A program made the position numbers and the translations under genes. The notes under the pieces were generated by a model that saw only the letters and a program-made list of their open reading frames with translations, was not told where the DNA came from and did not search any database. Source: Nocardiopsis flavescens (GTDB lineage Bacteria; Actinomycetota; Actinomycetes; Streptosporangiales; Streptosporangiaceae). From it: a DNA stretch of 64,000 nucleotides. The stretch spans positions 186,001-250,000 of the forward strand of contig NZ_FQZK01000007.1 of NCBI RefSeq assembly GCF_900141985.1. Reading direction: 5' to 3'. Of the stretch, positions 26,791-35,710 are shown one piece after another; position 1 is the first letter of the stretch; every line of letters begins with the position of its first letter.

Positions 26791-26979
26791 TCAGGCGAGC
26801 GCGGGCTCGCGGTCCTCGGCGCCGGTGACGTCGCTGACCGCCATGTTGAGCTGGTCGTTGCGCGCCTGGAGCCGGCCGACCTCGTCCTCGAGGTCGCGTA
26901 CCCGCTTCTGAAGCCGTCGCATCTCCTGGACCATACGGGGGTCGGAGCCGCCGACGTGGCCGAACAGAGCCTTCGCCAT
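26791..26979 (-). CDS. Small coiled-coil protein upstream of smc
   Basis: This 62-residue protein starts MAKALFGHVGGSDPRMVQEM and continues as a heptad-like helix (RRLQKRVRDLEDEVGRLQARN), then a short acidic tail. The ATG at 26979 with GGAGG upstream is preferred over an in-frame extension to 27126, which is low complexity. I recall similar short proteins in actinomycetes at this chromosomal position but know no function. Leucine spacing suggests a dimeric coiled coil. Confidence 0.8.
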   Translation of the reverse strand: MAKALFGHVGGSDPRMVQEMRRLQKRVRDLEDEVGRLQARNDQLNMAVSDVTGAEDREPALA

Positions 26980-27363
26980 GATGTGGGTCCTCCACACTGA
27001 GTGACCAGTTGTGATTTCACGCATGCGACACCCCCCGGGAATTCTCTCTCCGGGACCTGGATTCGCGTCCACGGACGGTGCTTCCACGCGGGTGGAAGGT
27101 GCGCGGTGTACCTTCCAGAGTCTCACTAGGCGCGTTACTGGTCAAGATTGGATGACAAACAGTCGGTAACCACCGCATCCCGGAGTGAGAAGACCCGGGC
27201 AGGCGGCGGCAACACGATGCGAGGAGGACCACCCCGGCAGAGCCGGTGACGCGCGGGACGCACGATGATGGCCGACACACCTCACGAGACCCTGCCACGA
27301 GTCTTCGGTTCCGACCGCCGCGGTCGCGGGGTGTGCTCGAATCGCGTTACCCCACCAGGATAC
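26980..27363. other. Gap between acyP and the coiled-coil gene
   Basis: This 384-base stretch has moderate GC. I see no gene. The part at 27120-27170 is relatively AT-rich and probably carries the promoter of the small coiled-coil gene; boxes are not clear enough to place. Confidence 0.35.
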
Positions 27364-27651
27364 TCACCGTTCGACGAAACCGGTGAACGTCCCCCCTGCT
27401 CGACCCCAACGTTCGACCACAGAGTCCACACGGCCGGGTGTTCCGACACCCCTGAGGCGTTCAAGAAGTCGTTCGCAGGACCCCCGCGAACCCTCCGCGA
27501 CGACCTCGACACGGCCGTCCGCGAGGTTGGTGGCGGCCCCCGCAAGGCCCAGTTCCAGCGCCCGGGAACGCGTCCACCAGCGAAAACCCACTCCCTGCAC
27601 GTGTCCGCGCACCCACGCGGTCAGTCGGACGGCCTCGTCGGCGCCGCTCAT
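27364..27651 (-). CDS. acyP: Acylphosphatase
   Basis: Acylphosphatases hydrolyse carboxyl-phosphate bonds. This 95-residue protein has the family signature with both active-site residues: Arg in [17 protein letters not shown] and Asn in [17 protein letters not shown]. The ATG at 27651 with AGGA upstream fits the family length; the in-frame start at 27693 adds a charged extension. It lies between mutM and the small coiled-coil gene on the same strand. Confidence 0.95.
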   Translation of the reverse strand: MSGADEAVRLTAWVRGHVQGVGFRWWTRSRALELGLAGAATNLADGRVEVVAEGSRGSCERLLERLRGVGTPGRVDSVVERWGRAGGTFTGFVER

Positions 27652-27756
27652 TGACCGTTCCTCTTCCTTACTTTGGGGAGACACTTTCCTCACCGGTCGG
27701 TTTCCGGTCCGCTCCGGAGCCGGGCAATCCCACCGGTCACACCCGCCACAACCCGG

Positions 27757-28617
27757 TCAGGCCGCCCGCGTCCCGCGCGGAGGGAGCTGGCAGGAGGGGC
27801 AGCTGAACGAGGAGCGGTTCATGAACGACTCCCGCACCAGCGGGGTGTCGCACCGGCGGCACGGGCGGTCCTCCCGCCCGTAGGTGTTGAGGCCCCGCGC
27901 GAAGTAGCCGCTCTCGCCGTTCACGTTGACGTACAGCCCGTCGAAGGTGGTACCGCCCACCTCCAGCGCCTCCGTCATGACGTCGCGCGCGTGCCCGAGC
28001 AGGGCCTCGGCCTGCGCCCGGGACAGCCCCCGGGTGCCGCGCCGCCCGTGCAGGCCCGCCCGCCACAGCGCCTCGTCGGCGTAGATGTTGCCCACCCCGC
28101 TGATCAGCGACTGGTCCAGCAGGGCCCGCTTGACCTCGGTGTCCCTGGCGCGCAGCGCCCGCACGAACGCCTCGGGGACGAAGGCGGGGTCCAGCGGGTC
28201 CAGGGCGATGTGGTCCACCGAGGAGGGCACGTCCTCCCGCGCCCCGGGGACGTCCACCATCAGGTGACCGAACGTGCGCTGGTCGACGAACCGCAACTCG
28301 TTGCCATCCGACAGCGGCAGCCGCACCCGCAGGTGCTTCTCGTCCGGCTTGCCCCGGGGCTGGACCAGCAGCTGGCCGCTCATCCCCAGGTGGGCCAGGA
28401 GCAGCGAGCCGTCGTCCAGGACCAGCCACATGTACTTGCCGCGGCGCAGGGCGGCCGTGGGCGTGCGCCCCTCCAGCCGGGCCGCGAAGTCGGCGGGGCC
28501 GGGGACGTGCCTGCGGACGGCGCGCGGGTGCAGGACCTGCGCGCCGGTGACGGTGCGGCCCACGGCGTGGGCGGCCAGGCCCCGGCGGACGACCTCGACC
28601 TCGGGCAGCTCGGGCAT
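27757..28617 (-). CDS. mutM: Formamidopyrimidine-DNA glycosylase (MutM/Fpg)
   Basis: This base-excision repair enzyme removes 8-oxoguanine. All hallmarks are present: N-terminal PELPEVEVV with the catalytic Pro and Glu, the Lys of the LRRGKYMWL loop, the helix-two-turn-helix segment [16 protein letters not shown], and a C-terminal zinc finger of four Cys (CRRCDTPLV, then CPSC). Length is 286 residues. It starts nine bases after rnc ends, so the two are co-transcribed. Confidence 0.97.
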   Translation of the reverse strand: MPELPEVEVVRRGLAAHAVGRTVTGAQVLHPRAVRRHVPGPADFAARLEGRTPTAALRRGKYMWLVLDDGSLLLAHLGMSGQLLVQPRGKPDEKHLRVRLPLSDGNELRFVDQRTFGHLMVDVPGAREDVPSSVDHIALDPLDPAFVPEAFVRALRARDTEVKRALLDQSLISGVGNIYADEALWRAGLHGRRGTRGLSRAQAEALLGHARDVMTEALEVGGTTFDGLYVNVNGESGYFARGLNTYGREDRPCRRCDTPLVRESFMNRSSFSCPSCQLPPRGTRAA

Positions 28618-28625
28618 GGGGGAAC

Positions 28626-29351
28626 CTACTTCTTTCCGTTGCCGGCGGCCTCGGACCGGGCCTTGATCGCCTTCCAGGCGGACTCGGCGGCCTGCTGCTC
28701 CGCCTCCTTCTTGCTGCGGCCCTCGCCCAGCCCGTAGCTCTCCCCCGCGACGCGGACCGTCGCCCGGAACGTCTTCTGGTGGTCGGGGCCGGACTCGTCC
28801 ACGTGGTACTCCGGCACGCCCAGCATCTCCGCGGCCGTCAGCTCCTGGAGCGAGGTCTTCCAGTCCAGGCCCGCGCCCAGCCCGGAGGCGGTCGCGATCA
28901 GCGGGTCGAACAGCCGGTGCACGAAGTCCGAGGCGGTGCCCAGGCCGCGGTCCAGGTAGACCGCGCCGATGATGGCCTCCAGGGTGTCGGCGAGGATCGA
29001 GGACTTGTCGCGCCCCCCGGTGCCCTCCTCGCCGCGGCCCAGCCGGATGTAGGCGCCGATCCCCAGGCCGCGGGCGACGTCCGCGAGCGCCCGCATGTTG
29101 ACGACGGCGGCGCGCAGCTTGGCGAGCTGGCCCTCGGGCAGGTCGGGGTGCTTGCGAAAGAGCGTGTCGGTGACCACCAGGCCGAGCACGGAGTCGCCCA
29201 GGAACTCCAGGCGCTCGTTGGTGGGCAGCCCGCCCTTCTCGTAGGCGTAGGAGCGGTGGGTGAGCGCGCGGACCAGGATCTTGGGGTCGACCTCGACCCC
29301 GATGGCCTGGTGGAACGCCTTGGCCTCGGCGGTGGAGAGCTGGGTGGCCAC
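28626..29351 (-). CDS. rnc: Ribonuclease III
   Basis: RNase III cuts double-stranded RNA, including rRNA precursors. The catalytic domain has the signature [16 protein letters not shown] and the second acidic box [13 protein letters not shown]; the C-terminal dsRNA-binding domain shows [16 protein letters not shown] and [17 protein letters not shown] choose the GTG at 29351 (241 residues), nine bases after AGGGAA; the GTG at 29360 is too close to that site. rpmF lies upstream and mutM immediately downstream. Confidence 0.96.
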   Translation of the reverse strand: MATQLSTAEAKAFHQAIGVEVDPKILVRALTHRSYAYEKGGLPTNERLEFLGDSVLGLVVTDTLFRKHPDLPEGQLAKLRAAVVNMRALADVARGLGIGAYIRLGRGEEGTGGRDKSSILADTLEAIIGAVYLDRGLGTASDFVHRLFDPLIATASGLGAGLDWKTSLQELTAAEMLGVPEYHVDESGPDHQKTFRATVRVAGESYGLGEGRSKKEAEQQAAESAWKAIKARSEAAGNGKK

Positions 29352-29796
29352 TCGTTTCACTTCCCTGTTCGGGCACGCCGGGACGGCGCGCGTGCGCGGT
29401 CGCGGACACACGGCCCCACCGGGATGCTCGAAAACGAGGTGAACGTCGCGGGAGCGCGGCGCCGGACCCGGCGCCCGCTCCCCCGGCGGCCACCACGAAC
29501 TCGGGAACTCCGATGCGGTCCGCGGGCCGGCCGTCGCGTGGACGGAGGCTGATCGGAGCGGCCCGGGGCCGCCCCTCGGTGACACTCTACAAATCCCGGC
29601 CCTCGCGCGTCTCCCCCGCGGTACCCGGACAGCGGTCGGGGCGGACCCGTGTCACGGGCCCGCCCCGGGGGCAGGAGCCGGGTCCGGTGGACCCGAGAGA
29701 CCTGTCGTGTGCGCCCGAGGGCGCGTTCGCCGGATGCCTTCGGCCGGTTCGGCGCCCGCGCCGGCCGGCGCGGGCGGAACGTTCGCCGAGCACACC
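29352..29796. other. 445-base spacer between rpmF and rnc
   Basis: rpmF and rnc are near neighbours in many actinomycetes, but here they are separated by a very GC-rich stretch. I see only low-complexity frames, with no clear promoter, RNA or gene. Confidence 0.45.
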
Positions 29797-29973
29797 CTAG
29801 GCCGGGTTGACGACCTGGCGGTTGTTGTAGGTGCCGCAGGTCGGGCAGGCGACGTGGGGCTGCTTGGGGTCGCGGCAGCGCGGGCAGTTGACCAGCACCG
29901 GGCGCGACGCCTTCCACTGGGAACGGCGGGTCCGGGTGTTGCTCCGCGACATCTTCCGCTTCGGGACGGCCAC
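29797..29973 (-). CDS. rpmF: 50S ribosomal protein L32
   Basis: This 58-residue protein reads [18 protein letters not shown] (GTG start at 29973), then a zinc-ribbon made by four Cys (CPRCRDP and CPTCGTYN) and ends NNRQVVNPA, all as in L32. The C+ (zinc-binding) form is seen. It follows the YceD gene on the same strand, the usual yceD-rpmF pair. It is too short for most gene finders. Confidence 0.97.
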   Translation of the reverse strand: MAVPKRKMSRSNTRTRRSQWKASRPVLVNCPRCRDPKQPHVACPTCGTYNNRQVVNPA

Positions 29974-30118
29974 TTCAATCCTCCTGGGTCACCCCCGCGC
30001 GGATCGCGGGAGGTCGCTTATCTGGTCGGCCCCGCGCGCGGCGGGGTGTGCTCCGTAGAACGGGGCGCCCGGCACGGTGGCCGGGATCATCCCCGCGGTG
30101 CACGGGGAAGGGCTGTTG

Positions 30119-30697
30119 TCACTCGCCGGGCCGCTCCGCGAGGTTGCGCAGCGCCTCCCAGCGGGGGTCGACCCGGTCGCCGTGACCGTGGTCGGGACCG
30201 GCGTCGGCGAGCCGGGTGCCGCACTCCGAGCACAGGCCCGGGCAGTCCGGGTCGCACAGCGGTGAGAGCGGGAGGGCGAGTACGACGGCGTCTCGGACCA
30301 CGGGTTCGAGGTCGAGCAGGTCGCCCTCTAGATAGTAGTCCTCATCGTCGTCGTCCGCTTCCACGTCCTCCGAGCGGAGGTCGCCCTCGTCGGCGGGGTA
30401 CCGGAACAACTCCTGGAAGCCGGCCTCGAAGTCCTCGGAGAGGGGGTCGAGGCAGCGCGAGCACTCGGCGGCGATCTGGCCCTGCACGGTCCCGGTGACG
30501 AGGACGCCCTCCATCACCGCTTCCAGGCGCAGGTCGAGCTCCAGCTCGCGGCCCTCGGGCACGGAGGCCATCGCGTTCGCGAACGCCTCGGGGACGTTCA
30601 CGATGCGCTGGACCGTCCGCATCGACCCCGGCTGGCGGCCCAGCGCCTGGGTGTCGACCACGAACGGGTCACGGGGATTGAGACGAGACAGGGTCAT
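30119..30697 (-). CDS. YceD/DUF177 family protein
   Basis: YceD-family proteins are linked to 23S rRNA processing and are almost always encoded before rpmF. The 192-residue product shows the family core: LELDLRLEAVMEGVLVTGTVQG, the Cys pair of AAECSRCLDPL, and a C-terminal zinc-ribbon-like CDPDCPGLCSECGTRL. The ATG at 30697 begins MTLSRLNPRDPFVVDT, the usual actinobacterial N-terminus. The middle is strongly acidic. Confidence 0.93.
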   Translation of the reverse strand: MTLSRLNPRDPFVVDTQALGRQPGSMRTVQRIVNVPEAFANAMASVPEGRELELDLRLEAVMEGVLVTGTVQGQIAAECSRCLDPLSEDFEAGFQELFRYPADEGDLRSEDVEADDDDEDYYLEGDLLDLEPVVRDAVVLALPLSPLCDPDCPGLCSECGTRLADAGPDHGHGDRVDPRWEALRNLAERPGE

Positions 30698-30853
30698 CGA
30701 GCTTTCACGAGAAGTCCGGGGGCCGGACGGTCCGCCTGCGGCGGCCGGTACCGGCCCGAGCGCACGCCGAAGACGGCGACGCACATGGTCGAACCAGGAT
30801 TCTACCCATCGCGTCCCCGAGCACCCAAATCAGCCCCGGGAAGGCCTGCGGCG

Positions 30854-31336
30854 TCAGCCTTTCGCGGTGTACTTCTCGCGCAGGCGGTCCTGGACGTAGG
30901 GGGTCACGAGGTTGGAGACGTCGCCGTGGTACTGGGCGATCTCGCGGACCAGGCTGGAGGACAGGAACGAGTACTGCGGGTTCGCCGTCATGAACACCGT
31001 CTCCACCTCGGACAGGCGGTAGTTCATCTGGGCGATCTGGAGTTCGTAGTCGAAGTCGCTGACCGAGCGGAGGCTGCGCACGATGGTGTCGATGCCGTTG
31101 GCGCGGCAGTAGTCGACCAGGAGCCCGTCGAACTCCGCGACCTCGACGTTGGCGAGGTCCTCGGTTCCCACGCGGAGCATGTCCAGCTTCTCCGGGACGG
31201 TGAACAGGCCCCGCTTGTTCACGTTGTTGAGCACGGCGGCGACGACCTGGTCGTACTGCTTGGCGGCCCGGCCGATGATGTCGATGTGACCGTAGGTCAC
31301 GGGGTCGAAGGAACCCGGGCAGACGGCACGGCGCAC
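30854..31336 (-). CDS. coaD: Phosphopantetheine adenylyltransferase
   Basis: CoaD makes dephospho-CoA from 4'-phosphopantetheine and ATP in coenzyme A synthesis. The 160-residue protein has the nucleotidyltransferase GSFDPVTYGHIDII motif (His17) and the later box FLSSSLVREIAQYHGDV. GTG start at 31336. It is divergent from rsmD, with a 173-base gap that must hold both promoters. Confidence 0.97.
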   Translation of the reverse strand: MRRAVCPGSFDPVTYGHIDIIGRAAKQYDQVVAAVLNNVNKRGLFTVPEKLDMLRVGTEDLANVEVAEFDGLLVDYCRANGIDTIVRSLRSVSDFDYELQIAQMNYRLSEVETVFMTANPQYSFLSSSLVREIAQYHGDVSNLVTPYVQDRLREKYTAKG

Positions 31337-31509
31337 GATGGATCGCCCCTTTCGTACATGGCGTTCGGGTACCCGCGATCGTAGGGGTCGTTCCCGGTAC
31401 GGATTCGGGCAACTCCCGCTTAGTGGTCACTTTCCCCCCACGGTCACCACCGCGGGAGGAGGCGCGCCGGGGCGTCCGGGCGGCACGGCGCCTTGGCTAC
31501 GGTGGTGCC

Positions 31510-32076
31510 ATGAGCCGCATCATCGCCGGGACGGCCGGGGGACGCCGCATCTCCGTTCCCGACGGCCGCACCACCCGCCCCACCAGCGACCGGGCCCGCG
31601 AGGCCCTGTTCGCCTCCGCCCAGTCCGACCTCGGCCCGCTGACCGGGCTGCGGGTGATGGACCTGTACGCGGGGTCGGGGGCGATCGGCCTGGAGGCCCT
31701 GTCCCGCGGCGCCTCCCACGCGCTGCTGGTGGAGGCCGACCGGCGGGCCGCCCAGGTGGTGCGGGACAACATCGCCGCGCTGGGCCTGCCCGGCGCCCGG
31801 CTGGCCGCCGACCGGGTGGAGCGGGTGATCGCCCAGGGCGGTCCCGGCGAGCCCTACGACCTGGTGGTGGCCGACCCCCCGTACGCGGTGGCCGACGCCG
31901 AGGTGGCGGGGGTGCTCGCCGACCTGGTCTCCCGCGGCTGGCTGGCCGACGGCGCGCTGGTGGTGGTGGAGCGCTCCAAGCGGGGCGCCGAGCCCGACTG
32001 GCCCGCCGGGCTCACCCGCGACCGCGAGCGCGGGTACGGCGAGGCCGTCCTCTGGTACGCCCACCACACCGGGTAG
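31510..32076 (+). CDS. rsmD: 16S rRNA (guanine-966-N2)-methyltransferase RsmD
   Basis: RsmD methylates G966 of 16S rRNA during 30S assembly. The 188-residue protein begins SRIIAGTAGGRRISVP, contains the SAM-binding MDLYAGSGAIGLEALSRGA and the catalytic VVADPPYAV (DPPY), normal for the family. The ATG at 31510 is chosen because family members start exactly there. It lies on the strand opposite to recG and coaD, between them, whereas the three are usually co-oriented (as in M. tuberculosis). Confidence 0.95.
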   Translation: MSRIIAGTAGGRRISVPDGRTTRPTSDRAREALFASAQSDLGPLTGLRVMDLYAGSGAIGLEALSRGASHALLVEADRRAAQVVRDNIAALGLPGARLAADRVERVIAQGGPGEPYDLVVADPPYAVADAEVAGVLADLVSRGWLADGALVVVERSKRGAEPDWPAGLTRDRERGYGEAVLWYAHHTG

Positions 32077-32085
32077 GGACCGGTC

Positions 32086-34266
32086 TCACGCCTTGTCGAG
32101 GTACTCGGCGCGCTCCTCCGGGAGCAGCTCCTCCAGGGCCCGGACCAGCGGCGGGTGGGCGGTGAGCTCCGGGTCCTCCTCCAGGTGGGCGGCGGCGCGC
32201 CCGCGGGCCTCCTCGATGACCTTCTCGTCCTTGAGCAGGGTGAGCAGGCGCAGGCTGGAGCGCCCCGACTGGGCGTCGCCCAGCACGTCGCCCTCGCGGC
32301 GCATCCGCAGGTCCTCCTGCGAGAGCGCGAAGCCGTCGGTGGTCGAGGCGACCACGTCCAGGCGCTCCCGGGAGGGCGAGCCCTCCTCGGCCTCGGTGAC
32401 CAGCAGGCACAGGCCGGGGAGGCCGCCCCGGCCGACCCGGCCGCGGAGCTGGTGCAGCTGGGAGACCCCGAACCGGTCGGCGTCCATGATGGCCATCACC
32501 GTGGCGTTGGGCACGTCCACGCCGACCTCGACGACGGTGGTGGACACCACCACGTCCGTGGTGCCCGCCGAGAAGCGGCCCATCACCGCGTCCTTGTCGT
32601 CGGGGGCCATCCGCCCGTGCAGCACCTCCACCGCGAGGTCCGACAGGGGGCCCTCCGTCAGCCGGGCGGCGACCTCCAGCACCGACAGCGGGGCGCGCTC
32701 GCCCTCCTCCCCGGCGTCCTGGGCGTCCTCGGCGGACTCCCCGTCGCCGATGCGCGGGCAGACCACGAACGCCTGGCGTCCGTTGCCCGCCTCCTCGCGG
32801 ATCCGCTCCCAGGCGCGGGTGAGGAAGTGCGGCTTGTCCCTGGCCGGGACCACGTGGGTGGACACCGGGGCGCGGCCGGCCGGGAGCTGGGTGAGGGCGA
32901 TCACGTCCAGGTCGCCGTAGACGGTCATGGCGACGGTGCGCGGGATGGGCGTGGCGGTCATGACCAGCACGTGCGGGCGGCCGTCGGCGGCCTTGGACCG
33001 CAGGGCGTCGCGCTGCTCCACGCCGAACCGGTGCTGTTCGTCGACCACCACCAGCCCCAGGTCGGCGAAGGACACGTGCTCCTGGAGCAGGGCGTGCGTG
33101 CCCACCACGATCCCGGCCGCGCCGGAGGCGGCGTCCAGCAGGGCCTCCCGCCGGGCCGCGGCGCCCATGGAGCCGGTGAGCAGGGCGGTCCGGGTGGCGC
33201 GCTCGGCCCCGTCGATCTGTCCGGCCCGGCCCAGTGCGCCGAGCATGGCGCCGATGGAGCGGTGGTGCTGCTGGGCCAGCACCTCGGTGGGGGCGAGCAG
33301 GACGGCCTGGCCGCCGGAGTCCACCACCCGGAGCATGGCCCGCAGCGCCACCAGGGTCTTGCCCGCGCCGACGTCGCCCTGGAGCAGGCAGTGCATGGGG
33401 TGGGCGGAGTCGAGCCGCCGGGCGAGCAGGTCGCCGACCTCGCGCTGGCCCTCGGTCAGGGTGAACGGCAGCTGCGCGTCGAAGGCGTCGAGGACGCCGT
33501 CCGGGGCGCCGGGCCGGGGCACCGCGGGCAGGCTCTCGGCGTCGCGGCGCCTGCGGGCCAGCGCCAGTTGCAGGACGAACGCCTCGTCCCACTTCAGACG
33601 GCGGCGGGCGGCCCCGATGTCCTGGTCGGTCCGCGGCCGGTGGATGCGGCGCAGGGCGTCGCCGATGGGGAGGCGGTCGCCGACCACGGAGGGCGGGAGC
33701 GGGTCGGGCAGGTCGCCGGCCACGCCCAGGGCCACCTCCACGGCGCGGCCGACGGTGGCCGAGTCCATGCCCTTGACCGCCGGGTAGACGGGGATGAGCT
33801 CGTCGGCGTAGGCGCGGGCCCGGTCCTCCTCGGAGCCGTCCTCGTCGAGGAGCTCGTACTGGGGGTGGCCGAGCTGGCGGCGGCCCTTGAACGTGTCGAC
33901 CCGGCCGGAGAACATGGCCAGCCGGCCGGGGGTGAGCCGGGTCTGGTGGTAGGCGCCCTGGTTGAAGAACGTGAGGTGCAGCCGCCCGGTGCCGTCGGTG
34001 ACGACGACCTCCAGCAGGTCCATCCGCCGCCGCCCCTGGCGGGGCGGGACGGTGCGCCTCTTGGCGTCCAGGACCCTGGCCTGCACGGTCGCCTGCTCGC
34101 CCTCGCGCAGCAGCGCCAGGTCGGTGAGGTCGCCGCGGCGGTCGTAGCGGCGCGGGTAGTAGCGCAGGAGGTCGCCGAGGGTGTGGAGGCCGAGCTTCTC
34201 CTCCAGGGCCTTGGCCGTCTTGCCGCGCAGCGGGCCCCGGCCCAGCGGTTCGTCCCAGGTGCTCAT
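32086..34266 (-). CDS. recG: ATP-dependent DNA helicase RecG
   Basis: RecG remodels stalled forks and Holliday junctions. The 726-residue protein has the N-terminal wedge/OB domain (about 1-200, including a YYPRRYDRRGDL segment), then helicase motif I LLQGDVGAGKTLVALRA, motif II VVVDEQHRFG (DEQH), motif III VMTATPIPRT, and the C-terminal helicase part with FGVSQLHQLRGRVGRGG. It converges with rsmD, only nine bases apart, without a clear terminator between. Confidence 0.97.
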   Translation of the reverse strand: MSTWDEPLGRGPLRGKTAKALEEKLGLHTLGDLLRYYPRRYDRRGDLTDLALLREGEQATVQARVLDAKRRTVPPRQGRRRMDLLEVVVTDGTGRLHLTFFNQGAYHQTRLTPGRLAMFSGRVDTFKGRRQLGHPQYELLDEDGSEEDRARAYADELIPVYPAVKGMDSATVGRAVEVALGVAGDLPDPLPPSVVGDRLPIGDALRRIHRPRTDQDIGAARRRLKWDEAFVLQLALARRRRDAESLPAVPRPGAPDGVLDAFDAQLPFTLTEGQREVGDLLARRLDSAHPMHCLLQGDVGAGKTLVALRAMLRVVDSGGQAVLLAPTEVLAQQHHRSIGAMLGALGRAGQIDGAERATRTALLTGSMGAAARREALLDAASGAAGIVVGTHALLQEHVSFADLGLVVVDEQHRFGVEQRDALRSKAADGRPHVLVMTATPIPRTVAMTVYGDLDVIALTQLPAGRAPVSTHVVPARDKPHFLTRAWERIREEAGNGRQAFVVCPRIGDGESAEDAQDAGEEGERAPLSVLEVAARLTEGPLSDLAVEVLHGRMAPDDKDAVMGRFSAGTTDVVVSTTVVEVGVDVPNATVMAIMDADRFGVSQLHQLRGRVGRGGLPGLCLLVTEAEEGSPSRERLDVVASTTDGFALSQEDLRMRREGDVLGDAQSGRSSLRLLTLLKDEKVIEEARGRAAAHLEEDPELTAHPPLVRALEELLPEERAEYLDKA

Positions 34267-34632
34267 GGTCTTCCTCTTCAGGATCGCCGGTCACGGACCA
34301 CGCTAGTGCCCCGCGCCGACGCTCGGCGGCGGTGCCGGGGACGGGTCGGCATTCTCCCGGGACGGGGGCCGAAGGCACGGATGTCCGCCGCCGTCTCCGG
34401 CAGCGCTATACTCGTGTGAGTTCATCGTGTTCTCGCCATGCCCGCGTGGTGACGTTCGATGGTCCTTCCGGCGGCATCGTGTTCCGCCGGCGCACGCAGG
34501 GGGCGTTTCACCTTCCCTCGTGTACTCTTCCACGGTTGGCTTCCGCGCCAGCCTGTCCGCCCGGTCTTTCCGGCCGGTTGATCTTTCGCGTGCGGCGACG
34601 TGCGCGATCCCGAGCGCTTGAATGGAGTTACC
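34267..34632. other. Divergent promoter region of recG and rpmB
   Basis: This 366-base gap between recG (minus) and rpmB (plus) holds no gene. A TATACT hexamer at 34407-34412 on the plus strand is a plausible -10 box for rpmB; no strong -35 is seen. That would give a leader of about 215 bases. Confidence 0.4.
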
Positions 34633-34818
34633 GTGGCTTCCGTTTGCGACGTCTGCGGCAAGGGACCAGGGTTCGGTAACAGTGTTTCCCACTCGCACCG
34701 TCGCACCCGCCGCCGCTGGAACCCCAACATCCAGACCGTTCGCACCCGTGTCGGCGGCACGCCCAAGCGCGTGAACGCCTGCACCTCGTGCATCAAGGCC
34801 GGCAAGGTGACCCGCTAG
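34633..34818 (+). CDS. rpmB: 50S ribosomal protein L28
   Basis: The 61-residue product is full-length L28: [33 protein letters not shown] and a second Cys pair in [12 protein letters not shown]. Four Cys are retained (zinc form). The GTG at 34633 has GGAG seven bases upstream. It stands alone on the plus strand and is followed by a hairpin terminator. Confidence 0.97.
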   Translation: MASVCDVCGKGPGFGNSVSHSHRRTRRRWNPNIQTVRTRVGGTPKRVNACTSCIKAGKVTR

Positions 34819-34844
34819 GGAGCACCGTCCCCGACAGGTCTTCG

Positions 34845-34872
34845 AGGCCCTCCGACTCCGGTCGGGGGGCCT
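34845..34872 (+). terminator. Terminator of rpmB
   Basis: A 12-bp stem with one G-T pair (34845-34856 with 34861-34872, loop TCCG) starts 26 bases after the stop. Confidence 0.65.
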
Positions 34873-34913
34873 TCGCCGTGTCCGGGGACGCAGGGCGGCC
34901 GGGCGCTGCCGCG

Positions 34914-35558
34914 TCACAGGCGGCAGATGTGCCCGTTGAGGGAGCAGCGGACGGGGCTCTGGGGCGCGCCCAGCGCCTGGAAGGTGAGGGAGGCGCTCTC
35001 CCCGGGCGCCAGTCCGTCGGCGCCGCCGGGCTGGCGGGCCAGGATGCCGTCGTCGATGGCCTCCCAGTCGGCGTCCTCCACGTGGGTGACCTCGGCGTCC
35101 TCGAAGGCCAGGGCCAGCTCCCAGGCGTCGAGCCTGGCGCGGGAGGTGTTGGTGACGGTGACCTCGCCGGTGAACCCGGCCTCGACCGACTCCACGATCC
35201 GGTAGGAGACGGTGGTGGGCTCGGTGCCCGCCTGGGTCCGGGGCTCGGGCGACCCGGCCTCGGGCTCGGGGGTGATGTCGCCGCTGGGGCCCGCCCCGTC
35301 CTGGGTGCCGGGGTTCTGCGCGCCGCCGCCGGGGCCGCCGCCGAACTGGAGGTAGATCTGGGTGGTGCTGTAGCCGAACAGGAGCAGGCCCAGGATCACA
35401 CCGGACACGACGAGTACGTTGAGCAGCCGCGGGGGCTCGACGCGCTTGGGAACGGTGCTGCCGATCAGGCCGCCCAGCCGGCGCAGCGCTCCGGTGTCCT
35501 CGGGCTCGTTGCGGTGCGCACCGCGACGGATGCCCTGCCGCTGGCCGTGGCGCCCCAT
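34914..35558 (-). CDS. Membrane-anchored protein with CBM2-like domain
   Basis: The 214-residue protein has a basic cytoplasmic N-terminus, one membrane segment (LLNVLVVSGVILGLLLFGY, about 45-65), a Gly/Pro-rich linker, and a C-terminal beta domain of about 95 residues. That domain resembles cellulose-binding family 2: FTGEVTVTNTSRARLDAWEL, a LAPGESASLTFQALG segment and a Cys at each end region (CSLNGHIC). The aromatic platform of true cellulose binders is weak, so ligand binding is uncertain. Start at ATG 35558. It sits between rpmB and thiL. Confidence 0.75.
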   Translation of the reverse strand: MGRHGQRQGIRRGAHRNEPEDTGALRRLGGLIGSTVPKRVEPPRLLNVLVVSGVILGLLLFGYSTTQIYLQFGGGPGGGAQNPGTQDGAGPSGDITPEPEAGSPEPRTQAGTEPTTVSYRIVESVEAGFTGEVTVTNTSRARLDAWELALAFEDAEVTHVEDADWEAIDDGILARQPGGADGLAPGESASLTFQALGAPQSPVRCSLNGHICRL

Positions 35559-35710
35559 GGACCGCCTCTCCCCGGGATCGGATGCCGATCTTCCCGCACC
35601 GGTGCCCGGGACGCGGGCACCCGCCCGGTGGCCGCCGCGGCGCGGCGGGGGCGGGCGTTGCTCGGCCGCAAGCCTAGCGCGCAAGCCAAAACAGACAAAT
35701 CCAAACGCGC

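Noticed and set aside
29587..29793. A 68-codon minus-strand frame between rpmF and rnc
   Set aside because: Arg/Gly/Pro-rich low complexity, no ribosome binding site, no recognisable conservation.
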